DNA from: Zoogloea sp.
GTDB taxonomy: Bacteria > Pseudomonadota > Gammaproteobacteria > Burkholderiales > Rhodocyclaceae
Length of the DNA: 64,000 nt
Direction: 5' to 3'
Assembly: GCA_016703645.1 (NCBI GenBank)
Contig: JADJBR010000004.1
Coordinates: forward strand, 186,001 to 250,000
The notes under the pieces were generated by a model. That model was not told the origin of the DNA. It did not search any database and saw only the letters and a list, made by a program, of their open reading frames with translations. Shown piece by piece: positions 9,646 to 19,705 of this stretch; position 1 is the first letter of the stretch; every line of letters starts with the position of its first letter. Both the position numbers and the translations under genes were made by a program.

Positions 9646-10095
9646 TCAGGACGGGCGGCGCTTGAGCAGGTTGTTGCCGATGAAGCTCAGCACCGTTTCG
9701 TCCCGCTGGTTGACGGCCAAGTAGCGCAGACGCGCGATTCCCCGATCCGGTTTGGAGCTGGATGGGCGCACTTCGAGGACTTCCACGATGCTGCGCAGGG
9801 TGTCGCCGGGGCGCACCGGCGCCAGCCAGCGAAGTTCGTCCAGACCAGGCGAGCCGATGCTCGACTGGCTGAAGATGCCGGTCTGGATGAACAGCCGGAA
9901 GCAGATGGCGATGGACTGGAAACCGCTGGCGATCAGCCCCCCGTAGGGTGACTCGGCGGCCGCGTTCACATCCAGGTGGAAGGGCTGGGGATCGTAGCGG
10001 AAGGCAAAGTCGATGATCTCTGCCTCGGTGAGGGTCATGCCCCCGCTGGTGAAACGGTCGCCGACGATCAGGTCGTCGAGGTAACGGCTTTCCAT
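9646..10095 (-). CDS. MaoC-family (R)-specific enoyl-CoA hydratase-like protein
   Basis: A 149-residue hot-dog-fold protein from the chosen start MESRYLDDLIVGDRF. The hydratase motif FAFRYDPQPFHLD, with catalytic Asp and His, is followed by the ASGFQSIAI helix and LRWLAPVRPGDTL. It would hydrate trans-2-enoyl-CoA or a related acyl-CoA. The start at 10095 is supported by AGGAGA eight to nine bases upstream. The frame remains open to 10182, but those residues overlap the end of the kinase gene and have no matching ribosome site. It follows the histidine kinase gene on the same strand. Confidence 0.9.
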   Translation of the reverse strand: MESRYLDDLIVGDRFTSGGMTLTEAEIIDFAFRYDPQPFHLDVNAAAESPYGGLIASGFQSIAICFRLFIQTGIFSQSSIGSPGLDELRWLAPVRPGDTLRSIVEVLEVRPSSSKPDRGIARLRYLAVNQRDETVLSFIGNNLLKRRPS

Positions 10096-10165
10096 GCTGC
10101 TGTCTCCTGTGGGCTTGTTCGTGCCCGCATCATAGTCGACAGCGGTCGACGCGAGGATTGTGGCG

Positions 10166-12136
10166 TCAGGGGCACTGCTCACGCCCGCTGGGGGCTTCCA
10201 TCTTCTCGTTGGCGCCGACCGACAGCCAGGCCAGCAGACTTGCGTATAGCAGCGGCGGTGCGACCGGTTTGATGATGAAGTCGTTCATCCCGGCGTCGAG
10301 GCAGCGCTGACGATCCTCCGGATAGGCGTTGGCCGTGAGGGCGAGGACCGGCACCTGCTTCCAGCCATCAAGGCGGCGCAGGCGGCGGGTCGCCTCCATG
10401 CCATCCATGCGCGGCATCTGCATATCCATCAGCACCAGGGCGTAGTCCTGCGCGCAAGCCATGCGCAGGGCCTGCTCGCCGTCTTCGGCCACGTCCACCT
10501 CAAGGCCGACCTCCCTCAGAAGGTGGGTGGATACCTCCCGATTGATCGCTTCATCTTCCACGAGCAGGATGCGGGCGCCGGTGTGGCAGCGGCGCAAATC
10601 CTCCTCGGCTCCACCTCCTGGCGGCAGGGCGACGGGGACAACACGATCTGCGGGCTCCAGGCGCACGGTAAACCAGAAACGGCAGCCGCCCTCCGGCGTG
10701 CTGTCCACGCCGATGTCGCCTCCCATCAGGTTCACCAGGCGTTTGCTGATGGCCAGCCCCAGGCCGGTTCCACCGAATTCCCGGGTGATGGAGTTGTCCA
10801 CCTGCTCGAAAGCCCTGAACAGGCGCGCCTGATCCGCTTTGGCGATGCCGGGGCCGGTGTCTTCCACCTCAAAGCGAAGTACCAGGGCAGGGGTGTCGCC
10901 GGGGGCCTCATCCACGGGGAATGCCCGGATCGTGATCGTGCCCCGGGAGGTGAACTTGACGGCATTTCCCGTCAGATTGAGAAGCACCTGGCCCAGGCGC
11001 AGCGGATCGCCGAGAACTGGCGCGTCCGCGAGCTGCGGGGCCATTTCGGTGATCAGATCGAGTCCTTTTGCATGGGCGCGGGCGTCGATGAGATTGATCA
11101 GGTTTTCGATCACCGTGCCGGGCTGGAAGGGAATCCTGTCGAGATGCATGCGCTCCGCCTCGATCTTGGAAATGTCGAGGACATCATTGATGATGGCCAG
11201 CAAATGCCGGGCAGCGCCCGCGATCTTGGCCAGTTGATCAAGGGTTCTTTTATCGTGGGTGTGGCGCTGGATCAGATCGGTGAGACCGATGATGGCGTTC
11301 ATCGGGGTGCGCAATTCATGGCTCATGTTGGCAAGGAAGGTGCTCTTGGCCCGGTTTGCCGAGATGGCAAGATCCTTGGCCGTGGTCAGCTCGTCTTCCC
11401 GTTCGTCGATGCGGTCCAGCAGGCGGTTCACGCCGCGCACCATCAGATCCAGTTCGCCGGTTGTGCCACTCACCGGGATGCGTGTCCGCCCACCCGCACT
11501 GCCATGGCCGATCGTGTCGATGGTTCGGGCAAAACGGGACAGCGGCCGGATCACATAGCGGGACAGGGCGAGGAACAGCAGCGTCAGGCACAGGGCCAGC
11601 GCACAGAGGGCGATGGCGGTGGCAATGGCCAGCAGTTCATTGCGCTGGCGCTCCACGTGCTCACTCGGAAAGCCCACCACGGCGGTGGCCAAGCCCTCGC
11701 CCGATACTCGCCTGACCGGCGTGAAGGCAGCAAAGACGCCATCGGCGGCGATCTCGACGCTGCCTTCGCCTTGCCCCAGGGCCGCCAGCAGTTCTGTTGG
11801 CAGCGCTTTGGCGTCGGGCCCGCCGGCGCTGCTGTGGAAGACGACCCGCCTGTCCGGGCCCACGATCATGGCAAAGGCCAGGTCCGGGTTGTCGCGTACG
11901 GCCTCGACACACTGTTCGTCGAATCCCTGGAGGTTGTCCAGCTCTATCCCCAGCGACAGAACCCGTTCTAGCTGGGTGGCCAAGCCCTTGGCGATGGCCT
12001 GGGTGCGGGAGAGTTGGGAATGCAGCAGTCGGTCATGGAGGAAATAGCCTGAGACGCCGACCGCCGCAAAAATGCCAAAGAGAAACACACTCCCTGCGAT
12101 CAACAGAATACGGGCGCGCAGGCCGGGTGAGTTCAT
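10166..12136 (-). CDS. Hybrid sensor histidine kinase / response regulator
   Basis: A 656-residue inner-membrane kinase. Two transmembrane segments (about residues 8-31 and 168-192) flank a periplasmic sensor of some 135 residues. A HAMP linker follows, then the HisKA dimerisation helix with phospho-acceptor His273 in [10 protein letters not shown]. The HATPase has VEDTGPGIA and FGGTGLGLA, and a C-terminal receiver domain carries Asp571 in [11 protein letters not shown]. No Hpt domain is fused, so a separate phosphotransfer protein is expected; the Hpt protein at 15469-15786 is a candidate. The gene overlaps the upstream periplasmic binding-protein gene by four bases, which suggests that protein presents the signal. 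Confidence 0.95.
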   Translation of the reverse strand: MNSPGLRARILLIAGSVFLFGIFAAVGVSGYFLHDRLLHSQLSRTQAIAKGLATQLERVLSLGIELDNLQGFDEQCVEAVRDNPDLAFAMIVGPDRRVVFHSSAGGPDAKALPTELLAALGQGEGSVEIAADGVFAAFTPVRRVSGEGLATAVVGFPSEHVERQRNELLAIATAIALCALALCLTLLFLALSRYVIRPLSRFARTIDTIGHGSAGGRTRIPVSGTTGELDLMVRGVNRLLDRIDEREDELTTAKDLAISANRAKSTFLANMSHELRTPMNAIIGLTDLIQRHTHDKRTLDQLAKIAGAARHLLAIINDVLDISKIEAERMHLDRIPFQPGTVIENLINLIDARAHAKGLDLITEMAPQLADAPVLGDPLRLGQVLLNLTGNAVKFTSRGTITIRAFPVDEAPGDTPALVLRFEVEDTGPGIAKADQARLFRAFEQVDNSITREFGGTGLGLAISKRLVNLMGGDIGVDSTPEGGCRFWFTVRLEPADRVVPVALPPGGGAEEDLRRCHTGARILLVEDEAINREVSTHLLREVGLEVDVAEDGEQALRMACAQDYALVLMDMQMPRMDGMEATRRLRRLDGWKQVPVLALTANAYPEDRQRCLDAGMNDFIIKPVAPPLLYASLLAWLSVGANEKMEAPSGREQCP

Positions 12137-13182
12137 CCGTCGTGCTCCCAGGGAAAGTGGGTGATGACCTCGGAGGACAGCAGCAGGGAAGACTTCATGC
12201 CCAGCCCCAGTTGCTTCGCCCGGGCCAGATTGATGACCGGGTGGCCCTTGACCGCGGATCGGATCGGCAAGGCCGAGGGAGGTTTGCCCTCGACGAGGAT
12301 GGCGCGGGCCAGACGGCCGGCTGCCCGGCCCTGCTCCAGTTCGGAGATGGCCATGGAGGCCAGCACCCCGTGATGAACCCGATCCACCCAGAAGCTGATG
12401 TCAGGCAGGTGGCTGTTCAGGCAGGCCCATTTCTGAACCTTCTGGTAGGGCACGTTGGTGCCGTCCGTGTCGGCCAGCGCAAAGATGCCCAGTTGAACGA
12501 CGGCATCCGCGACCGCCGGGTAGGATTGGAGTCGCGCCTTGAACTCCGCAAAGCTGCGCACCCGATCGACCACGCTCAGGCTTACCCCGGGCAGTCCCGA
12601 TACGGTTGAGCGCATGCGCTCGATGATCGGTGGCCACTGGGGGCCCAAGTCCGACAGAGCCGCAAGCCGCAGGGGGCCGGGAACGAGGTTCTGCAGCAAG
12701 CGTACCGATTCGACAAAGTGTTCGCGTTCGAGCACTCCGGTGACGTTGATGGCCGAGTCCAGCCCATGCTCGGCGGGTGTCTTGTTGACCCCGCTGAAGA
12801 CACAGGGCAGGTGCTGACCGATCAATGGACGCACCACAAACTCCATGGCATCGTCATCGGAAACATACAGTAGCTGGGGCTGCCACGCCTCGATCAGGGC
12901 GAGGGCCTCGCTGCCCTTGCGTGCCTTGGCCTCCCGGCTGCTGTTGCGTTTTACATCCATCTGAAAAACCTGGAACTCTGCCGGCACCTTGCCAAGGCCT
13001 TCCTTGAAGCCCGCAAACTGGCCGTCGGTCCAGCGCCACGGCGAGTCGAAGCTCATGACATGGAGAATGCGTCGGGGCAAACCCGTGGCCGGAGCAGCAC
13101 TTGCCGGGCGTTTGGCCAAGGTGACCAGCGCCGCCGTGCCAAGGGCTGCGCTGATGAAGTGGCGACGTCGCGATGAATGCAT
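12133..13182 (-). CDS. Periplasmic substrate-binding protein (ABC_sub_bind family), probable kinase partner
   Basis: A 349-residue secreted protein. The N terminus [18 protein letters not shown] resembles a twin-arginine export signal with cleavage after ASA. The mature part has the two-lobed ABC_sub_bind fold ([17 protein letters not shown], then [19 protein letters not shown] and [13 protein letters not shown]). No ABC permease or ATPase is nearby. The stop codon overlaps the start of the histidine kinase gene (ATGA), so it probably acts as a periplasmic ligand sensor for the kinase rather than in transport. The ligand is unknown. Confidence 0.87.
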   Translation of the reverse strand: MHSSRRRHFISAALGTAALVTLAKRPASAAPATGLPRRILHVMSFDSPWRWTDGQFAGFKEGLGKVPAEFQVFQMDVKRNSSREAKARKGSEALALIEAWQPQLLYVSDDDAMEFVVRPLIGQHLPCVFSGVNKTPAEHGLDSAINVTGVLEREHFVESVRLLQNLVPGPLRLAALSDLGPQWPPIIERMRSTVSGLPGVSLSVVDRVRSFAEFKARLQSYPAVADAVVQLGIFALADTDGTNVPYQKVQKWACLNSHLPDISFWVDRVHHGVLASMAISELEQGRAAGRLARAILVEGKPPSALPIRSAVKGHPVINLARAKQLGLGMKSSLLLSSEVITHFPWEHDG

Positions 13183-13197
13183 GGGCGGCGGTCTGCC

Positions 13198-14247
<1,050 letters not shown>

Positions 14248-14278
14248 CTTCATTCCTGTCATTTCGTCCGTATTCCAC

Positions 14279-15331
14279 GTGGCCAGCCATCCTGCTCCCT
14301 TTTCCGCAACCGTTGACCAACTCGGTGACTTCGACAGCATTATCGATGTGCGCTCGCCATCGGAGTTTGCCGAAGATCATGTTCCCGGTGCCATCAACTG
14401 CCCCGTCCTGGATGATGAGGAGCGGGCCCGGGTGGGCACCCTTTACAAGCAGGTTTCCCCCTTTGAGGCGCGCAAGGTGGGGGCGGCGCTGGTATCACGC
14501 AATATTGCCAAGCATATCGAGAATCAGCTCTTCGACAAGCCGAAGGGCTGGAAGCCGCTGGTGTACTGCTGGCGCGGGGGCCAGCGCAGCGGCGCGATGA
14601 CCCTCGTGCTCGGTCAGGTGGGCTGGGCGGCGCGGCGCCTGGAGGGCGGCTACAAGGCCTTTCGCCAGCGTGTATTGGATGATCTCGAAACGTTGCCCCG
14701 TAGTCTTGAACTGAACATCCTGTGTGGCCCCACCGGCAGCGCCAAGACGGCTGTGCTGGAGGCGCTGGCCGAGCGCGGCGGGCAAATCCTTCATCTGGAA
14801 GCCCTGGCCCGTCATCGCGGCTCGGTGCTGGGAGGCGAGACCGATGGCCTGCAGCCCGGCCAGAAGGCCTTCGAAACAGCCTTGTGGGCGGCGCTTACCG
14901 CATTTGATCCGGCGCGCCCCGTGTGGTCCGAGTCGGAAAGCCGGCGCATCGGGCGCCTGCATGTGCCGGCGGCCCTCTTCGAAGCTCTGCGCAATGGACG
15001 CTGCACACGCATCGAGGCGCCCCTGGCGGCACGGGTGGATCACCTGGTGGAGCGCTACGCCCATCTGATTGCCGACCCGGAAGCCTTCCGGGGCAGGCTT
15101 GCACGTCTTGTCCCCCAGCACGGGTACGAGCGTGTGGCGGACTGGCAGGCGCTTGTGACCAGCGGTGCTTGGCGCCAGCTCGCCACGGAACTGGTGAATG
15201 ATCATTATGATCCCGCCTACCGCAAGGGCGGGGAGGGGCTCTACCTGCAGATCGGTGCGGCCTGCCCGCTGCTTCTCGAGGCCCTTGATGCGGATGCGCT
15301 GGCCAGGGCTGCTGCAGGGCTTCCGATCTGA
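14279..15331 (+). CDS. mnmH: tRNA 2-selenouridine synthase
   Basis: A selenophosphate-dependent enzyme that replaces sulfur by selenium at the wobble uridine of certain tRNAs. An N-terminal rhodanese domain contains IIDVRSPSEFAEDHVPGAIN and the active-site Cys in VYCWRGGQRSGAM. It is followed by a P-loop domain with LCGPTGSAKTAVLEAL. The GTG at 14279 gives MASHPAPFSATVDQLGDF, the usual short leader before the rhodanese strand. A GTG at 14222 is also in frame but would overlap selD. The selD/mnmH divergent pair forms a minimal selenouridine pathway. A palindromic repeat follows 14 bases after the stop. Confidence 0.95.
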   Translation: MASHPAPFSATVDQLGDFDSIIDVRSPSEFAEDHVPGAINCPVLDDEERARVGTLYKQVSPFEARKVGAALVSRNIAKHIENQLFDKPKGWKPLVYCWRGGQRSGAMTLVLGQVGWAARRLEGGYKAFRQRVLDDLETLPRSLELNILCGPTGSAKTAVLEALAERGGQILHLEALARHRGSVLGGETDGLQPGQKAFETALWAALTAFDPARPVWSESESRRIGRLHVPAALFEALRNGRCTRIEAPLAARVDHLVERYAHLIADPEAFRGRLARLVPQHGYERVADWQALVTSGAWRQLATELVNDHYDPAYRKGGEGLYLQIGAACPLLLEALDADALARAAAGLPI

Positions 15332-15344
15332 TCACCGGATCCTG

Positions 15345-15471
15345 TCAGAGGGTGTGAATAAATCTGCTGCACGATCCGATTTCGCCCCTGCGATGCTCAC
15401 CGTACCCTTGTACGGCTGCGCTTCTCGGGGCGAACTCGAACCGCTCGCTACGATTTCTTCACACCCTCTCA
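15345..15471 (+). repeat. Palindromic repeat element, full copy 1 (127 bp)
   Basis: The element starts TCAGAGGGTGTGAA and ends TTCACACCCTCTCA, giving a 12-bp terminal inverted repeat. The arms continue as an imperfect palindrome around a perfect central hairpin CCGTAC-CCTT-GTACGG, with an inner TTCGCCCC/GGGGCGAA pair. It matches copy 2 at 30884-31010 over its whole length with six substitutions and no gaps. Its last bases supply the stop codon (TCA on the plus strand) of the Hpt gene. It carries no convincing gene and is probably a small non-autonomous element or REP-like repeat. Confidence 0.88.
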
Positions 15472-15786
15472 GGTGCCGATCCCGGCCAGTGTCAGGTCCA
15501 GGGCATCTGCCAGGTCGAGGGCCAGCCCCATGCTTTCCGGTCGCATCTCGCGGGTGGCCTGTTCCGTCTTTCGAGCCAGTGCCAGCAAATTGTGATCCAT
15601 GATGTTGCCCGCCGAGCCCTTGATCAGATGGGCAAGGCGGGCAACGCCGACCGAATCGCCGCTTTCCACGGCCTGACGAAGTTCGCCGGGAACCGCTGCG
15701 TAGGTGTGGACGAACACCCCCAGCAGTCGCTCGACAAACGCCGCCCGTCCCGCATAGCGGCTTTCGAGCTGGTCGCGCTGGATCAT
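15469..15786 (-). CDS. Hpt-domain phosphotransfer protein
   Basis: A 105-residue four-helix phosphotransfer protein. The phospho-accepting His53 lies in ARLAHLIKGSAGNI, the classical Hpt signature. No other domain is present, so it would shuttle phosphate between the receiver domain of a hybrid kinase and a separate response regulator. The unattached hybrid kinase at 10166-12136 is a possible partner by proximity only. The stop codon coincides with the end of the palindromic repeat, so the last residues may have been set by insertion of that element. Confidence 0.85.
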   Translation of the reverse strand: MIQRDQLESRYAGRAAFVERLLGVFVHTYAAVPGELRQAVESGDSVGVARLAHLIKGSAGNIMDHNLLALARKTEQATREMRPESMGLALDLADALDLTLAGIGT

Positions 15787-15814
15787 CCGCGGGTCGGGCG
15801 CGAAAGTCGGGCGC

Positions 15815-17233
15815 TCAAAGCACCTCCGCCGCGTGGTCGGCGAGGCGCGAACGCTCGCCCCGCTGCAAGGTGATGTGGCCGGAATGGGGCCAGCCCTTGA
15901 AGCGGTCCACCACGTAGGTGAGGCCTGATGAGCCCTCGGTGAGATAGGGGGTGTCGATCTGGGCGATATTGCCCATGCACACCACCTTGGTGCCCGGGCC
16001 GGCGCGGGTGATCAGCGTTTTCATCTGCTTCGGCGTGAGGTTCTGGGCTTCATCGATGATCAGGAACTTGTTGATGAAGGTGCGCCCGCGCATGAAATTG
16101 AGGGACTTGATCTTGATGCGGCTGCGGATCAGGTCGCGGGTGGCGGCGCGACCCCACTCGCCGCCCTCGCCGGTGGTGCCGTTGAGCACGTCCAGGTTGT
16201 CTTCGAGGGCGCCCATCCAGGGGGCCATCTTCTCTTCCTCGGTGCCGGGCAGAAAGCCGATGTCCTCACCCACCGGCACGGTTACACGGGTCATGATGAC
16301 TTCCGAGTAGCGTTTGGCTTCGAGCACCTGGGTCAGGCTGGCGGCCAGGGTGAGCAGGGTCTTGCCGGTGCCGGCCTGCCCAAGCAGGGTGACGAAGTCG
16401 ATCTCCGGGTTCATCAGGAGATTGAGGGCGAAGTTCTGCTCCCGGTTGCGGGCGGTGATGCCCCACACGTTGTTCTTCTGGTGGGAATAGTCGATCAGGG
16501 TTTCAAGGGTGACGGTGCGCCCGGCCTTCTCCTTCACCCACGCCTGCAGGGGCTGCTCGCCATCCTGGTAGATGAACTCGTTGATCAGCAGGTCGGCGGT
16601 ATCCGGGCCCTTGAGGCGGTAGTAGGTGTGGGTGTCCTGCTTCCAGGATTCGATGTCCTTGCCATTGGCTTCCCAGAAGGCCGCGTCGATCTCCTTGGTG
16701 CCGGTGTAGAGCAGGTCGGTGTCTTCGAGCACCTTGTCGTTGAAGTAATCCTGCGCAGCCAGGCCCAGGGCCCGGGCCTTGATGCGCATGTTGATGTCCT
16801 TCGACACCAGGATGACCGGGCGCTTGCGGTCGAACTTCTCGAACAGGTGCATCACCACCGCCAGGATCTGGTTGTCGCCCTTGGCGGTGGGCAGGGCAGC
16901 GGGTAGCTGCACGTTGATGGCTTCGGTCTGCAGGAACAGGCGGCCGCTGGCTAATTGGCTGGAGGGGCCGACGAGGCTGATGCCGTCGTCTATCCCTTCC
17001 GGGCAGGTGCCCACGATCTCGTCCAGGCTGCGGCTGGCCTGACGGGCATTGCGGGCCACTTCCGACATGCCCTTCTTGTTGGAGTCGAGCTCCTCGAGGG
17101 TCATCATCGGCACGAAGATGTCGTGCTCTTCGAAGCGGAAAAGGCTCGTCGGGTCGTGCATCAGCACGTTGGTGTCGAGGACGAACAGCTTGGTGGAGGC
17201 AATCTTGGACTTCGCGGGGCGTCGGGTGGCCAT
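15815..17233 (-). CDS. PIN domain-PhoH family ATPase
   Basis: A 472-residue protein of the PhoH2/YlaK type. An N-terminal PIN ribonuclease domain begins KLFVLDTNVLMHDPTSLFRF and contains further acidic residues (TLEELD). A PhoH ATPase follows, with Walker A GQAGTGKTLL near residues 283-292 and Walker B FLIIDEAQNLT. Members couple RNA cleavage to helicase-like ATP hydrolysis. The ATG at 17233 lies 36 bases downstream of the peroxiredoxin gene on the same strand, so the two are probably co-transcribed. Confidence 0.94.
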   Translation of the reverse strand: MATRRPAKSKIASTKLFVLDTNVLMHDPTSLFRFEEHDIFVPMMTLEELDSNKKGMSEVARNARQASRSLDEIVGTCPEGIDDGISLVGPSSQLASGRLFLQTEAINVQLPAALPTAKGDNQILAVVMHLFEKFDRKRPVILVSKDINMRIKARALGLAAQDYFNDKVLEDTDLLYTGTKEIDAAFWEANGKDIESWKQDTHTYYRLKGPDTADLLINEFIYQDGEQPLQAWVKEKAGRTVTLETLIDYSHQKNNVWGITARNREQNFALNLLMNPEIDFVTLLGQAGTGKTLLTLAASLTQVLEAKRYSEVIMTRVTVPVGEDIGFLPGTEEEKMAPWMGALEDNLDVLNGTTGEGGEWGRAATRDLIRSRIKIKSLNFMRGRTFINKFLIIDEAQNLTPKQMKTLITRAGPGTKVVCMGNIAQIDTPYLTEGSSGLTYVVDRFKGWPHSGHITLQRGERSRLADHAAEVL

Positions 17234-17269
17234 GGTCGTCGGTTTTCTCGGCTGTCGTGGGAGTGGGCC

Positions 17270-17725
17270 TTACAGGGTCTTGATGTAATCCAGTACTTCC
17301 TGGGCGTGTCCGGGCACCTTCACGCCGCGCCATTCACGGCGCAGGACACCCGCCGCGTCGATGACGAAGGTGCTGCGCTCGATGCCACGTACCTGCTTGC
17401 CGTACATGTTTTTCATCTTCATCACGCCGAACAGCGTGCAGGCAGTTTCATCCGGGTCGGAGACCAGGTCGAAGGGCAGGGCCTGCTTGGCGCGGAAGTT
17501 GTCATGGGACTTGAGGCTGTCCCGGGAGATGCCCAGCACGATGCTGCCGGCGGCCAGGAACTCGGGATGCAGATCGCGGAACTGCTGGCTTTCGGTGGTG
17601 CAGCCGGGGGTGCTGTCCTTGGGGTAGAAATACAGCACCACCTTGTGCCCCTGGAGGGCGGAGAGGGTGATCGTCTGGTTGCCGGTGGCGGGAAGGCTGA
17701 AGTCGGGGGCGGCCTGGTCGAGCAT
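17270..17725 (-). CDS. bcp: Thioredoxin-dependent thiol peroxidase (PrxQ/Bcp)
   Basis: A 151-residue peroxiredoxin that reduces hydroperoxides with thioredoxin. The peroxidatic Cys42 lies in YPKDSTPGCTTESQQF. The resolving cysteine normally five residues later is absent (Gln-Phe there); another Cys in ETACTLFGV could serve, or it may act as a 1-Cys enzyme. The chosen ATG at 17725 follows GGAGA at a good distance. Upstream in-frame codons would overlap the Mth938-like gene and do not resemble the family. Confidence 0.93.
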   Translation of the reverse strand: MLDQAAPDFSLPATGNQTITLSALQGHKVVLYFYPKDSTPGCTTESQQFRDLHPEFLAAGSIVLGISRDSLKSHDNFRAKQALPFDLVSDPDETACTLFGVMKMKNMYGKQVRGIERSTFVIDAAGVLRREWRGVKVPGHAQEVLDYIKTL

Positions 17726-17816
17726 GGTGTCTCCGGAAATGGTTTCCGGAGACAGCCTAATCCCAAGGCGCAGGGCTGGCAATCCATCCCGCGTGAAGAA
17801 TGGCCGCCCTGCTTGT

Positions 17817-18194
17817 TTACACCGGGTCGAAGAGCAGCGCGGCGGCCACCGTGCGATGTTCTGCAACAAGGATGTTGTAGGTGCGGCAGGCCGAGCCCAG
17901 GTCCATCACTTCCAGGCCGATGCGGGCGGCCATCAGGCTTTTCATCAGGCTCGGGTGGGGGAAGCGCTGCTTCATGCCGGTGCCGAGGATCAGGATCTCG
18001 CAGCCGAGACCGGCCAGGTGCTCGAAGGCGGCCTCGTCGAGGGTCGCGAAGCCGCCCTGGTGCCAGTCGGGCTCGATACGGTTGGGCATCACGATCACGC
18101 TGGATTCGTGGCGGGTGGTGCCGACCATCACGTGGGTGGCGTCGTAGCGGGCGATGGTGTTGTACTGGTCGCTCTTGTCGAGGTGGAGTTTCAT
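17817..18194 (-). CDS. Mth938-like (DUF498) domain protein
   Basis: A 125-residue single-domain protein of the Mth938/Xcc1710-like group. It starts MKLHLDKSDQYNTIARYDA and contains the conserved core GCEILILGTGMKQRFPHP and the C-terminal TYNILVAEHRTVAAALL. The biochemical role is not established; related proteins occur as assembly factors or stand-alone proteins. The ATG at 18194 is chosen over the longer frame to 18254 because the family starts at this strand. It is divergent from alaA. Confidence 0.88.
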   Translation of the reverse strand: MKLHLDKSDQYNTIARYDATHVMVGTTRHESSVIVMPNRIEPDWHQGGFATLDEAAFEHLAGLGCEILILGTGMKQRFPHPSLMKSLMAARIGLEVMDLGSACRTYNILVAEHRTVAAALLFDPV

Positions 18195-18323
18195 GGGCGG
18201 ATCTCTGTGGTGGCGGGACGCTGATTTGCCCGGTCCGGGTGGCTTGGGTAACATTATAGCTTTGCGTCTTCACGCAACTGCCGGTCGAGCGTCTGCCGGC
18301 AGCAGGGGTATGAGGCCCCGACC

Positions 18324-19634
18324 ATGAGCCGTCACGCCAAACTGCGCGTTGTTTCGAAGCCCGCCGCCGAGAAGCCCGCACCCACCCGCAAGGAAACGGA
18401 AAGCACCGTGCAACCCATTCGCAAGTCCGACAAACTCGCCAACGTCTGTTACGACATCCGCGGCCCCGTGCTGCGAAAGGCGAAGCAGATGGAGGACGAG
18501 GGCCACAAGATCATCAAGCTGAACATCGGCAACCTGGCCGCGTTCGGTTTCGATTCCCCGGAAGAAATCCAGCTCGACATGATCCGCAACCTGCCCAACG
18601 CGGCCGGCTATTCGGACTCGAAAGGTATCTTCTCCGCCCGCAAGGCGATCATGCATTACACCCAGCAGAAGCACATCAAGGGTGTGACGCTGGAAGACAT
18701 CTACGTGGGCAATGGCGTTTCCGAGCTGATCGTGATGGCCATGAACGCACTGCTCAACACCGGCGACGAGGTGCTGGTGCCGGCGCCCGACTACCCGTTG
18801 TGGACCGCCGCGGTGAGCCTGTCCGGCGGCACCCCGCGCCACTACATCTGCGATGAAGCCAACGAATGGCTGCCCGACCTGGACGACATCCGCGCCAAGA
18901 TCACGCCGAAGACCCGCGCCATCGTCATCATCAACCCCAACAACCCGACCGGCGCCCTTTACCCGGACGAGACCCTCAAGGCCATCGTCCAGATCGCCCG
19001 CGAGCACGGCCTGATCATCTATGCCGACGAGGTCTACGACAAAGTGCTGTACGACGGCGTCGAGCACACCTCCATTGGTTCCCTGTCGGAGGACGTCCTC
19101 ACCATCACCTTCAACGGCCTGTCCAAGAACTACCGCTCCTGCGGCTACCGGGCCGGCTGGATGGTGGTGTCCGGCGACAAGCGTCCGGCAGTGGACTACA
19201 TCGAAGGCCTCAACATGCTGGCCTCCATGCGCCTGTGCGCCAACGTGCCCGGCCAGTACGCCATCCAGACCGCCCTGGGCGGCTACCAGAGCATCGACGA
19301 CCTGGTGGCTCCGGGCGGGCGCATGCGCCGTCAGCGCGACCTGGCCTATGAGCTGATCAACGCCATCCCCGGCGTCAGTTGCGTCAAGCCCAAGGCCACC
19401 CTGTACATGTTCCCGCGGCTCGACCCCAAGGTCTATCCCATCGAGGACGACCAGCAGTTCATCGCCGAACTGCTGGAAGAGGAGCGGGTGCTGCTGGTGC
19501 AGGGCACCGGCTTCAACTGGCCCAGCCCCGATCACTTCCGCCTGGTCTTCCTGCCCCACGAGGACGACCTGCGTGACGCCATCGGTCGCGTTGCCCGCTT
19601 CCTGGCCAATTACCGCAAGCGCCACGGCACCTGA
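18324..19634 (+). CDS. alaA: Alanine-synthesising aminotransferase (AlaA type)
   Basis: A fold-type I PLP aminotransferase converting pyruvate and glutamate to alanine and 2-oxoglutarate. From residue 31 it closely follows AlaA (KLANVCYDIRGPVL, LNIGNLAAFGFD, INPNNPTGALYP). The PLP-binding Lys lies near residue 268 in FNGLSKNYRSCGYRAGW. The first 30 residues are a lysine- and proline-rich extension absent from E. coli AlaA. A GTG at codon 29 would give the conventional length, but the ATG has a GAGG nearby. It heads the alaA-hom-thrC group of aspartate- and pyruvate-derived amino acid genes. Confidence 0.94.
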   Translation: MSRHAKLRVVSKPAAEKPAPTRKETESTVQPIRKSDKLANVCYDIRGPVLRKAKQMEDEGHKIIKLNIGNLAAFGFDSPEEIQLDMIRNLPNAAGYSDSKGIFSARKAIMHYTQQKHIKGVTLEDIYVGNGVSELIVMAMNALLNTGDEVLVPAPDYPLWTAAVSLSGGTPRHYICDEANEWLPDLDDIRAKITPKTRAIVIINPNNPTGALYPDETLKAIVQIAREHGLIIYADEVYDKVLYDGVEHTSIGSLSEDVLTITFNGLSKNYRSCGYRAGWMVVSGDKRPAVDYIEGLNMLASMRLCANVPGQYAIQTALGGYQSIDDLVAPGGRMRRQRDLAYELINAIPGVSCVKPKATLYMFPRLDPKVYPIEDDQQFIAELLEEERVLLVQGTGFNWPSPDHFRLVFLPHEDDLRDAIGRVARFLANYRKRHGT

Positions 19635-19643
19635 GCACCCCCG

Positions 19644-19668
19644 GGCGCGGCCATGGTCGCGCCCTTTC
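19644..19668 (+). terminator. Hairpin between alaA and hom
   Basis: GGGCGCG pairs with CGCGCCC across an eight-base loop, followed by TTT. It could be a weak terminator or a processing stem that reduces read-through from alaA into hom. Confidence 0.5.
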
Positions 19669-19705
19669 CATTTTCAACACTGACCCTCTCACTTCCCAAA
19701 AGACC

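Noticed and set aside
15345..15471. Short coding frames inside the palindromic repeat
   Set aside because: The same frame recurs in the other full copy and its start in the fragment, each joined to unrelated sequence, so it comes from the repeat and not from a conserved gene.
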